19,094 bases of DNA from Bacteroidales bacterium. Lineage in GTDB: Bacteria > Bacteroidota > Bacteroidia > Bacteroidales > SM23-62. Of this stretch, positions 1-7,594 are shown piece after piece; within the stretch, counting starts at the first letter, position 1; each line of letters starts with the position of its first letter. The notes under the pieces are model-generated. The model made no database searches and had not been told where the DNA came from. It saw only the letters and a list, made by a program, of their open reading frames with translations. A program made the translations under genes and the position numbers. Where the stretch lies: positions 1-19,094 of the forward strand of contig JADHVS010000071.1 of NCBI GenBank assembly GCA_016783865.1. Reading direction: 5' to 3'.

Positions 1-1303
1 TATCAATGGTGGTCAATCACTTGCAGGAGATCTGTTCCCCCAGGGAGCCAAAAACGAAGCCCTGCAGATTATTTGTGCCACCCTGCTTACACCTGAAAAA
101 GTTACCCTCAATAATATCCCCGATATCAGTGATGTGAACCACCTGATCGAGCTGATCCGGAAACTGGGTTGCCAGGTTGAAAAAACCAGTGACCATCAAT
201 ATACTTTTCAGGCCGGCGATATCGATATCGATTTTATGCTTACCGATGAGTACCGGCGGATCAGTTCCAGCCTGCGCGGTTCCATTATGATCCTTGGGCC
301 GCTGTTAACGAGATTCGGTAAAGGTTTTATTCCCAAGCCCGGGGGTGATAAAATTGGCAGGCGCCGCCTGGATACGCACTTCCTGGGTTTTGAAAAGCTT
401 GGAGCCGTATTCAACTACCACCAGGATACAGGTTTTTATCATGTGGAAGGGGATAAGCTGAAAGGGGCCTATATGCTTCTCGATGAAGCATCGGTCACCG
501 GTACAGCCAATATCATAATGACGTCCGTGATGGCTGAAGGGGAAACCACGGTGTATAACGCTGCCTGCGAGCCCTATATACAGCAACTCTGCAAGATGCT
601 TATTTCGATGGGGGCACACATCAAAGGGGTTGGTTCAAACCTGATTACGATTACGGGTGTTAAAACATTATCGGGATGCGAACACACCATGTTGCCAGAC
701 ATGATCGAAGTGGGCAGTTTTATTGGTCTGGCTGCCTTAACGCAATCTGAAATAACTATCCGGGACGTGTCCCTTTCAAACCTTGGGATCATACCAGAAT
801 CATTTCAAAGGCTGGGAATTAAGATCGAACAGCAAGGTGACGACCTGTTTATACCGGCCCAGGAATGTTATGAAATTGAGACTTTTATTGATGGATCTAT
901 CATGACGATAGCAGACGCACCCTGGCCCGGGCTTACACCTGACCTGCTCAGTGTTTTCCTGGTGGTTGCCACACAGGCCCGGGGCAGTGTACTGATTCAT
1001 CAAAAAATGTTTGAGAGCCGGCTGTTTTTCGTCGACAAACTTATCGATATGGGCGCCCAGATCATTTTGTGTGATCCGCACAGGGCTACCGTAATCGGGC
1101 TGAACAGGCAATATAAACTTCGTCCTACCACCATGACCTCTCCGGATATCCGCGCCGGTGTCGCACTTCTCATTGCCGCGTTATCAGCAGAAGGCACTAG
1201 CACCATACACAATATTGAACAGATTGACAGGGGATATCAGCATATTGATGAACGACTGTTAAAAATCGGGGCATCGATTGAAAGAGTAGACAGTAGTCAG
1301 TAG
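1..1303 (+). CDS. murA: UDP-N-acetylglucosamine 1-carboxyvinyltransferase (MurA), 5' end cut off by the window
   Basis: This enzyme transfers enolpyruvate from PEP to the 3-OH of UDP-GlcNAc, the first committed cytoplasmic step of peptidoglycan synthesis. The reading frame is open from the window edge (first whole codon at base 2) and gives 433 visible residues. By comparison with the family only about ten N-terminal residues are missing. The N-terminal substrate motif GAKNEAL is present, as are a C-terminal DIRAG segment and an IDRGYQHID segment matching the E. coli Arg397 region. The active-site loop reads PGGDKIGRRRLDTH: the residue aligned with E. coli Cys115, the fosfomycin target, is Asp (codon 347-349). 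Asp at this place is known to keep activity and give intrinsic fosfomycin resistance in other bacteria. The last residues (VDSSQ) and the stop codon are encoded by a 7-bp repeat array. The internal ATG at 134 is not the real start, since conserved sequence lies upstream. Confidence 0.96.
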   Translation, partial: INGGQSLAGDLFPQGAKNEALQIICATLLTPEKVTLNNIPDISDVNHLIELIRKLGCQVEKTSDHQYTFQAGDIDIDFMLTDEYRRISSSLRGSIMILGPLLTRFGKGFIPKPGGDKIGRRRLDTHFLGFEKLGAVFNYHQDTGFYHVEGDKLKGAYMLLDEASVTGTANIIMTSVMAEGETTVYNAACEPYIQQLCKMLISMGAHIKGVGSNLITITGVKTLSGCEHTMLPDMIEVGSFIGLAALTQSEITIRDVSLSNLGIIPESFQRLGIKIEQQGDDLFIPAQECYEIETFIDGSIMTIADAPWPGLTPDLLSVFLVVATQARGSVLIHQKMFESRLFFVDKLIDMGAQIILCDPHRATVIGLNRQYKLRPTTMTSPDIRAGVALLIAALSAEGTSTIHNIEQIDRGYQHIDERLLKIGASIERVDSSQ

Positions 1304-1320
1304 ACAGCAGACAGTAGTTG
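1286..1320 (+). repeat. heptad tandem array carrying the murA stop codon
   Basis: Five consecutive 7-bp units: GTAGACA, GTAGTCA, GTAGACA, GCAGACA, GTAGTTG. The murA stop TAG (1301-1303) is the TAG of the third unit's phase. The array begins inside the coding sequence and ends about 10 bases before the tlpA -33 candidate. A short G-rich tail (GG, then GGG at 1325-1327) follows but is too short for a quadruplex. It belongs to the same class as the arrays at 2037, 6255 and 11038. Confidence 0.8.
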
Positions 1321-1328
1321 GCATGGGT

Positions 1329-1359
1329 TTTGAATGTAAAGAAAAAAATTGTAACATTG
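1329..1359 (+). promoter_or_regulatory. candidate Bacteroidota-type promoter for the thioredoxin gene
   Basis: TTTG at 1329-1332 is followed after 19 bases by TAACATTG at 1352-1359. The Bacteroidota consensus is TTTG, 19-21 bases, TAnnTTTG, so the -7 box has one mismatch. Transcription would start near 1366, about 40 bases before the ATG at 1405. Pattern match only. Confidence 0.4.
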
Positions 1360-1404
1360 CGACCGCTGACAAAAACCAATGGTTATTATAACAAAAAGTA
1401 AATT

Positions 1405-1944
1405 ATGAAGAAGTTCAGATACATGGCAGGCATTATCATTGCAACAGTTGTAATGTTTGGTTTCGATACCGGATTGTCTCCCAATAGCGCATTAACAGAA
1501 GGAACGAATATTGGTGATGTTGCACCTGATATCAGCCAGAACTCCCCGGATGGGAAGGCCATTGCATTATCATCTCTGAGGGGGAAGGTTGTACTGATCG
1601 ATTTCTGGGCATCATGGTGCGGACCATGCCGTTATGAAAATCCAAACCTTGTAAAAGCATACCAGGAATTTAAAGACAAAGATTTCAGGAAAGGGAAGGG
1701 TTTCACCGTTTATAGTGTTTCACTCGACAGAAGTAAAGAAGCCTGGACAAATGGCATAGAGAAAGACAATCTTGAATGGGAATACCATGTTAGCGACCTG
1801 CTAGGATGGAGTAACAAGGCTGCCCAGAAATATTCTGTTAATTCAATACCTGCTAATTACCTTTTGGATGAAAATGGTGTGATTATTGCAAAAAACCTCC
1901 GGGGTGAAGCGCTTCGTGCAAAACTTAACGAACTGCTTCAGTAA
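1405..1944 (+). CDS. TlpA/ResA-family periplasmic thioredoxin-like protein
   Basis: A 179-residue thiol-disulfide oxidoreductase of the TlpA/ResA/AhpC-TSA group, expected to act outside the cytoplasmic membrane. Residues 1 to about 20 form a basic-then-hydrophobic export signal or anchor with no clear lipobox. The thioredoxin fold starts around residue 36 with the GDVAPDI segment typical of this family. The active site is WCGPC (Cys72 and Cys75), preceded by IDFWAS. A cis-proline motif SIPANYLL lies near residue 154. Such proteins reduce or rearrange disulfides in exported proteins or help cytochrome c maturation; no partner gene is present, so the substrate is unknown. The gene stands alone, with a repeat array on each side and its own promoter candidate. 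The ATG at 1405 is chosen because it places the signal sequence at the N-terminus. Confidence 0.88.
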   Translation: MKKFRYMAGIIIATVVMFGFDTGLSPNSALTEGTNIGDVAPDISQNSPDGKAIALSSLRGKVVLIDFWASWCGPCRYENPNLVKAYQEFKDKDFRKGKGFTVYSVSLDRSKEAWTNGIEKDNLEWEYHVSDLLGWSNKAAQKYSVNSIPANYLLDENGVIIAKNLRGEALRAKLNELLQ

Positions 1945-2036
1945 CCATTTCTGACAGTATCCTGCTTCATTTTCAATTCATTCATTTTTAGGACTGCCAT
2001 TTTGTCCTGAATTGGCATTTGGCAAAACTTTTGATC

Positions 2037-2092
2037 GTGAGTCGTGAAATGCGTGAGTCGAGGGTGCGAGGTTGGGGATTTGGGTTATTGGG
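2037..2092 (+). repeat. degenerate heptad array with G-rich tail between tlpA-like gene and grpE
   Basis: Units GTGAGTC (2037-2043), GTGAAAT (2044-2050), a GC spacer, GTGAGTC (2053-2059) and a looser GTGCGAG (2064-2070). The G-rich tail has tracts GGG at 2062-2064, GGGG at 2074-2077, GGG at 2082-2084 and GGG at 2090-2092: four G-tracts with loops of 9, 4 and 5 bases. Unlike the other three arrays it starts about 90 bases beyond the stop codon of the upstream gene. Confidence 0.65.
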
Positions 2093-2168
2093 AGAAATTT
2101 AATAGCAGACACCTAGTAACTCGTAACCAGCAATTCAGAATTATACAATAAAATTATATTAGACAGCA

Positions 2169-2756
2169 ATGGCAACAGAGGATTTAAAAGACAAAGAATC
2201 ACATGTAACCTCAGAAGAGGGAGCTGCCGAAACAAAAGGGGAAGAGAAGAAGGAGGCTGAAGTAAAACAGAAAAAAACAACCTCGAGACCGGGCAAAAAG
2301 AAACCTGGAAAGGAAAAAGAGCTTGAAGAGAAACTGAAAGAACAGCAGGACAAATACCTGAGGCTTTCTGCCGATTTTGACAATTACAGGAAAAGAACCT
2401 TAAAAGAAAGGGCCGAATTAACAAAATTTGCAGGTACAGAAATTTTCACCAGCCTGTTACCCGTCATGGATGATTTTGAAAGAGCTATGAATTCTATGGG
2501 TGACATGGATGATATCGATGCAGTGCGACAAGGGATTGAATTGATTTATAACAAGTTCAAGGACTATCTCAATCAGCAGGGAGTTAAGGAAATCGACGCT
2601 CTCCACAAAGAATTTGATACCGATGTTCATTATGCGGTAACCAAAACTCCGGCACCTAAAAAGAATCTGAAAGGGAAAGTGGTCGATATTATAGAAAAAG
2701 GCTACATCCTGAACGATAAGGTGATCCGGTATGCCAAGGTAGTGGTCGGCGAGTAA
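2169..2756 (+). CDS. grpE: nucleotide exchange factor GrpE
   Basis: A 195-residue GrpE, the cytoplasmic dimeric cofactor that releases ADP from DnaK. The first 55 or so residues are an extreme Lys/Glu-rich tail, longer than in many GrpEs. Then comes the long helix leading to the hallmark segment RLSADFDNYRKRT, followed by the LLPVMDDFERAM region and the C-terminal beta-wing ending in DKVIRYAKVVV. It is followed directly by dnaJ (stop to dnaJ ATG 33 bases), so the two are very likely co-transcribed; dnaK is not in this window. I could find no CIRCE inverted repeat (TTAGCACTC-N9-GAGTGCTAA) and no clear TAnnTTTG box in the 76 bases before the ATG, so heat-shock control is not visible here. Confidence 0.95.
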   Translation: MATEDLKDKESHVTSEEGAAETKGEEKKEAEVKQKKTTSRPGKKKPGKEKELEEKLKEQQDKYLRLSADFDNYRKRTLKERAELTKFAGTEIFTSLLPVMDDFERAMNSMGDMDDIDAVRQGIELIYNKFKDYLNQQGVKEIDALHKEFDTDVHYAVTKTPAPKKNLKGKVVDIIEKGYILNDKVIRYAKVVVGE

Positions 2757-2789
2757 TGTTTGTCATTTATTAATACAGAGGAGCCCCCA

Positions 2790-3938
2790 ATGGCAAAAAG
2801 AGATTTTTATGAAATATTAGAAGTGCCACGCAGTGCTTCCAAGGATGAGATAAAGAAAGCTTACCGGCAGAAGGCCATCAAATTCCATCCCGACAAAAAT
2901 CCTGACAACAAAAGTGCAGAAGAAAAATTTAAGGAGGCCGCTGAAGCCTATGAGGTATTGAGCGATGACAACAAGCGTTCGAGATATGATCAGTTTGGAC
3001 ATGCAGGTCTGAGTGGTGCCGGTGGAGGGTATAGCGGACAGGGTATGACCATCGATGATATTTTCGCCAATTTCGGGGATATATTTGGAGATGTTTTCGG
3101 TTCATTTGGCGGATTCGGTGGCAGCCGCAGACAATCCAGAACGGTGAATAAAGGATCGAATCTCAGGATCAAAGTTAAGGTAGACCTTAATGAGATTGCA
3201 CACGGGACGGATAGAAAAATTAAAGTAAAAAAATATGTCACCTGTAATACCTGCAGGGGCACGGGGGCACGTGGAGATTCCGGTTTTAATACCTGTTCCA
3301 CCTGCCATGGATCAGGCCAGGTGACAAGGATTTCCAACACATTCCTGGGGCAGATGCAGACCACCTCAGCTTGTCCCACTTGCCATGGTGAAGGAAAACT
3401 AATCAGGGAAAAATGTCTTGATTGCCACGGAGAAGGAATCGTTGCCGGTGAGGAAGTAATACCTATCAGCCTTCCGGCCGGCGTTGGAGAAGGCATGCAG
3501 ATGACAGTAAGCAGTAAAGGTAATGCTGCACGCAGGGGTGGTATTAATGGCGACCTGCTGGTTGTTATACAGGAAGAGCAGCACCCTGAACTTATTCGGG
3601 ATGGAAATGATTTATTATATAATCTTTTCGTCAGTGTACCCCAGGCAGTGCTTGGTGACACAGTCGAAGTACCCACGGTTGAAGGAAAGGTTAAAATTAA
3701 AGTCGAACCCGGGACCCAACCGGGAAAAATCCTCAGGCTGAGAAATAAGGGATTGCCCACCGTTAACGGCTATGGTAAGGGTGATTTGCTGGTCAGCATC
3801 AATGTCTGGATCCCAAAAACTCTGAGCAAGGAAGAACAGCAAGTCATGGAGGATTTACAGAAATCCAATCATTTCAAACCAGATCCTGATAGTTCAGAAA
3901 AGAACATCTTAGACAGAATGAAAGGATATTTTAAATAA
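2790..3938 (+). CDS. dnaJ: chaperone protein DnaJ (type I J-protein)
   Basis: A full-length type I Hsp40 of 382 residues that delivers substrates to DnaK and triggers its ATPase. The J domain spans residues 1-70 with HPD at 33-35. A Gly/Phe-rich linker follows. The zinc-binding domain has all four CxxCxGxG repeats: [24 protein letters not shown] and CLDCHGEG. The C-terminal substrate domain contains the [10 protein letters not shown] and [15 protein letters not shown] segments. The frame also opens at a TTG at 2760, but the ATG at 2790 is preferred: it has a purine-rich GAGGAG (2778-2783) just upstream and gives the conserved [12 protein letters not shown] start. It forms one unit with grpE, and the ABC transporter genes follow after 32 bases. 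Confidence 0.97.
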   Translation: MAKRDFYEILEVPRSASKDEIKKAYRQKAIKFHPDKNPDNKSAEEKFKEAAEAYEVLSDDNKRSRYDQFGHAGLSGAGGGYSGQGMTIDDIFANFGDIFGDVFGSFGGFGGSRRQSRTVNKGSNLRIKVKVDLNEIAHGTDRKIKVKKYVTCNTCRGTGARGDSGFNTCSTCHGSGQVTRISNTFLGQMQTTSACPTCHGEGKLIREKCLDCHGEGIVAGEEVIPISLPAGVGEGMQMTVSSKGNAARRGGINGDLLVVIQEEQHPELIRDGNDLLYNLFVSVPQAVLGDTVEVPTVEGKVKIKVEPGTQPGKILRLRNKGLPTVNGYGKGDLLVSINVWIPKTLSKEEQQVMEDLQKSNHFKPDPDSSEKNILDRMKGYFK

Positions 3939-3970
3939 CTTCACCCTTTGTTACCAAATCGTCTTTTTTA

Positions 3971-4900
3971 ATGGCATTATTTCGTGCCCGGAATATAGTA
4001 AAGAAATTCGCAACGCAGACAGCGCTTGATGACGTTTCAATCACTGTTCCTGAGGGTGGGATATACGGACTGCTGGGTCCTAATGGTGCGGGCAAAACTA
4101 CCCTGCTGCGTATCATAAACCAGATCACCGCACCCGATTCGGGAGATCTTCTGTTCAAGGGACGAAAACTTGTCCCGGACGATGTGTTCAACATTGGTTA
4201 CCTTCCTGAAGAAAGAGGTTTGTATAAAAAAATGAAAGTGGGTGAGCAGGCCATGTATCTGGCACAACTGAAGGGATTATCAAAAAAAGAGGCATCAGAA
4301 AGGCTGAAATACTGGTTCGCCAGGTTTGAGATCATGGCATGGTGGAATAAAAAGGTAGAGGAGCTGTCTAGGGGGATGCAACAAAAAGTCCAGTTCATCA
4401 TAACCATACTGCACAATCCCAGCCTGCTGATTTTTGACGAACCATTCAGCGGATTCGATCCCATCAATACTGAAATGCTTAAGAAAGAAATCCTGATCAA
4501 AAAAGAGGAAGGGGCCACAATCATATTTTCTACACATAATATGGAATCAGTAGAAGAACTGTGCGATCATATCACACTAATCGACAACGGAAAAAAGCTC
4601 CTTGAAGGAGAGATCCATAAAATCCGCCAGAAGTACCGGACCAATGTATATGAGGTGGAATTTGCCGGGGATATTCAAAACATCGAGAAAGCACTGAACA
4701 ATAAATATGATTTATTTGATCACCAGGTGGAAAATGATCATAATAAAGTAAAAATCCAGGTCAGCAATCCGAAAGATAACAACGAGCTGATTGCTCTGAT
4801 TATACCGGAGGTCAGGATCATCTCCTTTAATGAAGCACTGCCCAGCATGAATGATATTTTTATCCGGGTAGTTAAAGAAGGACAGGTGGTAACCACGTAA
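3971..4900 (+). CDS. ABC transporter ATP-binding protein, NatA/YhaQ type
   Basis: The 309-residue ATPase subunit of an ABC-2 type exporter. Walker A is GPNGAGKT (residues 36-43), the signature is LSRGMQQKV, Walker B is LLIFDEP and the switch His is in STHNM. The Q-loop region reads GYLPEERGLY, the form I know from the subfamily that carries a C-terminal DUF4162-like domain. The last 80 or so residues here (from about 225) fit that extra domain. The gene lies 32 bases after dnaJ, and the permease starts 14 bases after its stop. The likely role is ATP-driven export through the membrane protein encoded next. Substrates proposed for the family include sodium, drugs or hydrophobic molecules; nothing in the sequence decides among these. 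Confidence 0.92.
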   Translation: MALFRARNIVKKFATQTALDDVSITVPEGGIYGLLGPNGAGKTTLLRIINQITAPDSGDLLFKGRKLVPDDVFNIGYLPEERGLYKKMKVGEQAMYLAQLKGLSKKEASERLKYWFARFEIMAWWNKKVEELSRGMQQKVQFIITILHNPSLLIFDEPFSGFDPINTEMLKKEILIKKEEGATIIFSTHNMESVEELCDHITLIDNGKKLLEGEIHKIRQKYRTNVYEVEFAGDIQNIEKALNNKYDLFDHQVENDHNKVKIQVSNPKDNNELIALIIPEVRIISFNEALPSMNDIFIRVVKEGQVVTT

Positions 4901-4914
4901 ACCAGATAAAAGGA

Positions 4915-6258
4915 ATGAGGAAGATAAGACTCGTTATATATCGAGAATACATCACAAGGGTCAGGAAACGGTCCTTCATTATCATGTCGATCCTGGGACC
5001 TGTCCTGTTTGCCACACTCATGATCATTCCTGCCTGGCTGGCCAGCATGGAGGAAACAGAGGTTAAGAAATTTGCGGTCATTGACAGTTCAAATGTTTTT
5101 ACAAATGTCATACCGGATACCGAGTACCTGCAATTTGAATATCTGGATAATGTTCGCATATCAGACCTGAAAAACAATTTTGATCAATTGGGATATTATG
5201 GGATCTTGTATATTGCTCCAATCGTTACCTATGATCCCAATTCCGTTGTTCTCTATTCCAGGAAACAGCCTAACTTCGGTACCAAGGAGCACATAAGCAA
5301 TGCGCTTGAAAACTTCATCCGGGATGAAAAGCTGAAAACTTATAACATTGAAAATCTCGACTCGATTTTAAAGTCGGTAAAAACAAGCGTGAATGTCAGG
5401 ACAATAAAATTATCAGAAAGCGGTGAAGAGAAAGAGAGCAGTACAGGCATTTCAATGGCAATAGGTTACATCAGCGGATTTCTGATGTACCTTTTCCTGA
5501 TTTTGCTGGGAACCCAGGTGATGCGAGGCGTGGTGGAGGAAAAAACCAACCGGATCGTGGAGATCATTATCTCCTCGCTCAAGCCGTTTCAGTTGATGAT
5601 GGGAAAGATCATCGGGATCGCCCTGGTTGGACTGACTCAGATCGGGGTGTGGACCATCTCCACATTTATCCTGGTTACAATCGCACAGGCGATCTTCTTC
5701 CCTGAATTAAATCTGTCACCCACAGAGCAGGTGGCGGTACAGGATGTGATGACGTCACAACCGGTTCAGGATGCCCCTTCCGGAAGCCAGGAAATGGAAG
5801 AATTAAAAACTGCCCTATCCACACTTAAGAACATCAATTTTGCAGTGATGCTGGGGTCCTTCCTGTTTTATTTCCTTGGAGGCTTTCTCCTCTACGCAGC
5901 CATGTTTGCCGCCATAGGGGCTGCTGTGAATGAGGAAACAGAGACACAACAATTTGTTTTTCCCGTCCTGCTTCCGCTGATCCTGTCAATAGTTATCCTG
6001 TTCAGCATAATCAATACGCCGGAAAGTCCTGTTGCCTTCTGGTTCTCTATTATACCTTTCACCTCTCCCATCATCATGATGGCCAGAATACCATTTGGTG
6101 TTCCCATTCACGAAGTTCTGCTGTCGGGCGCCATACTGATCGGTTCCTTCATAGGAATGGTCTGGCTGGCCGGAAAAATTTACCGGACAGGGATATTGAT
6201 GTATGGAAAGAAGGTGAGCTATAAGGAAATCTGGAAGTGGATCAGGTATAAGGCGTGA
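4915..6258 (+). CDS. ABC-2 type transporter permease, NatB/YhaP type
   Basis: A 447-residue integral membrane partner of the preceding ATPase (ABC2_membrane_3-like). One membrane helix sits near residues 20-45, followed by a large soluble domain (about 45-170) expected on the outer face of the membrane. About five further helices follow between residues 180 and 430. The segment MRGVVEEKTNRIVEIIISS after the second helix is the coupling-helix motif shared by this family. A polar insertion of about 50 residues (around 265-320) interrupts the C-terminal helices. The stop TGA (6256-6258) is the first TGA of a six-unit heptad array, so the protein ends exactly where the repeat begins. Confidence 0.9.
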   Translation: MRKIRLVIYREYITRVRKRSFIIMSILGPVLFATLMIIPAWLASMEETEVKKFAVIDSSNVFTNVIPDTEYLQFEYLDNVRISDLKNNFDQLGYYGILYIAPIVTYDPNSVVLYSRKQPNFGTKEHISNALENFIRDEKLKTYNIENLDSILKSVKTSVNVRTIKLSESGEEKESSTGISMAIGYISGFLMYLFLILLGTQVMRGVVEEKTNRIVEIIISSLKPFQLMMGKIIGIALVGLTQIGVWTISTFILVTIAQAIFFPELNLSPTEQVAVQDVMTSQPVQDAPSGSQEMEELKTALSTLKNINFAVMLGSFLFYFLGGFLLYAAMFAAIGAAVNEETETQQFVFPVLLPLILSIVILFSIINTPESPVAFWFSIIPFTSPIIMMARIPFGVPIHEVLLSGAILIGSFIGMVWLAGKIYRTGILMYGKKVSYKEIWKWIRYKA

Positions 6259-6327
6259 ATCGTGAATCGTGAATCGTGAACCGTGAACCGTGAACCGGGG
6301 GTGTGGGAGTTGGGGATAGGGTGTGGA
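6255..6327 (+). repeat. perfect six-unit heptad array followed by a four-tract G-quadruplex motif
   Basis: GTGAATC occurs three times (6255-6275), then GTGAACC three times (6276-6296), all perfect. The first unit supplies the TGA stop of the permease gene. Directly after it are G-tracts at 6297-6301 (5 G), 6305-6307 (3 G), 6312-6315 (4 G) and 6319-6321 (3 G), separated by loops of 3, 4 and 3 bases. This satisfies the usual G3+N1-7 quadruplex rule on the coding strand, so also in the RNA. The module ends about 20 bases before the response-regulator ATG. Confidence 0.92.
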
Positions 6328-6346
6328 TTAAGAAAATCTAACTATT

Positions 6347-7513
6347 ATGGACAAGATATTGGTAATTGATGACGAAAAGAGTATTCGCAGTACGCTGAAA
6401 GATATTCTCGAGCATGAGGGATTTGAAGTCGATGTTGCACCCGATGGTGCGGAAGGATTGGAGCTGATCCCGAAAAATCCTTACGATGTCGTGCTGTGCG
6501 ATATTAAAATGCCTGAAATGGATGGCATTGAAGTGCTTGAAAAGATCCTGCAGATCAAAGCCGATCTCCCGGTTATCATGATCTCCGGTCACGGAACGAT
6601 CGATACTGCCGTAGATGCCATTAAAAAAGGCGCCTTTGACTTTGTTGAAAAGCCACCGGATCTGAACAGGCTGCTGATCACCATCCGCAATGCATTGGAC
6701 AAATCCACCCTCATAACCGAGACCAAAGTACTTAAACGTAAGGTGAGCAAGGTGTACGACATGGTGGGAGAATCTAAATCCATGTTGCAGGTTAAGGAGA
6801 TGATCGATCGTGTGGCAGGTACCGATGCCCGCGTGCTGATCACAGGACAAAACGGAACAGGTAAAGAGCTCGTAGCACGCTGGCTGCATGAAAAAAGCGA
6901 AAGGGCCGATCATCCGTTTATTGAAGTCAACTGTGCCGCCATCCCGTCAGAACTCATTGAAAGTGAGCTATTTGGACACGAAAAAGGAGCATTCACATCG
7001 GCTCATAAGGAACGCAAGGGGAAATTTGAACAGGCCATCGGAGGCACCCTTTTCCTGGATGAGATCGGCGACATGAGCCTGTCGGCACAATCCAAGGTCC
7101 TGAGGGCCCTCCAGGAGAACCGGATCTCCCCTGTCGGCAGTGATAAGTTCGTCGATGTGGATGTCCGCATAATTGCAGCCACCAACAAGGACCTGAAGGA
7201 AGAGATCAAAAAAAATAATTTCCGCGAGGACCTCTATCACAGGCTGAGTGTGATCCTGATCAATGTTCCCCCGCTGAAAGAGAGAAATGATGATATTCCC
7301 GCCCTGGCCGAATACTTCAATGAATTAATCTGTGAAGAATACGGTATGGCAAAGAAAAAGATCACAACCGGAGCATTAGATGAACTCAAGAAGATCACCT
7401 GGACAGGAAACATCAGAGAGTTCAGGAATGTGCTTGAGCGGTTGATCATACTGTGTGATAAAGATATAACGGACAAGGATGTCATCGCATTTGCACAGCC
7501 TATTTCGAAATAA
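6347..7513 (+). CDS. sigma-54-activator-type response regulator (REC-AAA+), no DNA-binding domain
   Basis: A 388-residue NtrC-family protein. The receiver domain (1 to about 120) has the acidic pair Asp8/Asp9, phospho-acceptor Asp52, Ser80 and Lys102. The AAA+ domain follows: Walker A GQNGTGKE (167-174) and Walker B with Asp238/Glu239 in LFLDEIGD. The sigma-54 contact loop reads GAFTSA (214-219) instead of GAFTGA. The protein stops about 20 residues after the last AAA+ segment (WTGNIREFRNVLERL), so the Fis-type helix-turn-helix usual in NtrC is absent. The 81 bases downstream are a repeat and cannot encode it in another frame, so this is not a recent frameshift. It may activate sigma-54 polymerase from solution, or may no longer contact sigma-54 normally. 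No histidine kinase is adjacent. Confidence 0.93.
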   Translation: MDKILVIDDEKSIRSTLKDILEHEGFEVDVAPDGAEGLELIPKNPYDVVLCDIKMPEMDGIEVLEKILQIKADLPVIMISGHGTIDTAVDAIKKGAFDFVEKPPDLNRLLITIRNALDKSTLITETKVLKRKVSKVYDMVGESKSMLQVKEMIDRVAGTDARVLITGQNGTGKELVARWLHEKSERADHPFIEVNCAAIPSELIESELFGHEKGAFTSAHKERKGKFEQAIGGTLFLDEIGDMSLSAQSKVLRALQENRISPVGSDKFVDVDVRIIAATNKDLKEEIKKNNFREDLYHRLSVILINVPPLKERNDDIPALAEYFNELICEEYGMAKKKITTGALDELKKITWTGNIREFRNVLERLIILCDKDITDKDVIAFAQPISK

Positions 7514-7528
7514 AGTTTTTGTCGGTTG

Positions 7529-7583
7529 GTCATCCCGAACTTGGTTCGGGATCTGCCAGATGCTGAAATAAATTCAGCATGAC
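7529..7583. repeat. three-stem palindromic intergenic repeat (REP-like)
   Basis: The outer arms GTCAT (7529-7533) and ATGAC (7579-7583) are complementary. Inside are two perfect hairpins: CCCGAAC-TTG-GTTCGGG (7534-7550) and ATGCTGAA-ATAAA-TTCAGCAT (7560-7580). Together they could fold as a three-way junction on either strand. It fills the gap between the response regulator and AMP nucleosidase. A related, longer copy is at 18914-19048. It may act as a terminator or mRNA-end structure, or be a small mobile repeat. Confidence 0.8.
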
Positions 7584-7594
7584 ATATTTACAAC

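Noticed and set aside
1990..2017. Terminator after the thioredoxin gene
   Set aside because: Only 5-base stems (AGGAC/GTCCT and an overlapping TGCCA/TGGCA) are seen, with no strong U-run; too weak to call.
2093..2168. CIRCE/HrcA heat-shock operator before grpE
   Set aside because: No TTAGCACTC / GAGTGCTAA inverted repeat is present.
2760..2789. TTG start giving a ten-residue longer DnaJ
   Set aside because: The ATG at 2790 has GAGGAG upstream and yields the conserved DnaJ N-terminus; the extra residues are not family-like.
2990..3760. 256-codon open frame antisense to dnaJ
   Set aside because: It is the shadow of the dnaJ Gly- and Cys-rich coding sequence, with Pro/Ser/Leu-rich low-complexity product and no domain.
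6255..6296. Heptad array as a CRISPR array
   Set aside because: Units are 7 bp and contiguous with no spacers, and no cas gene is present.
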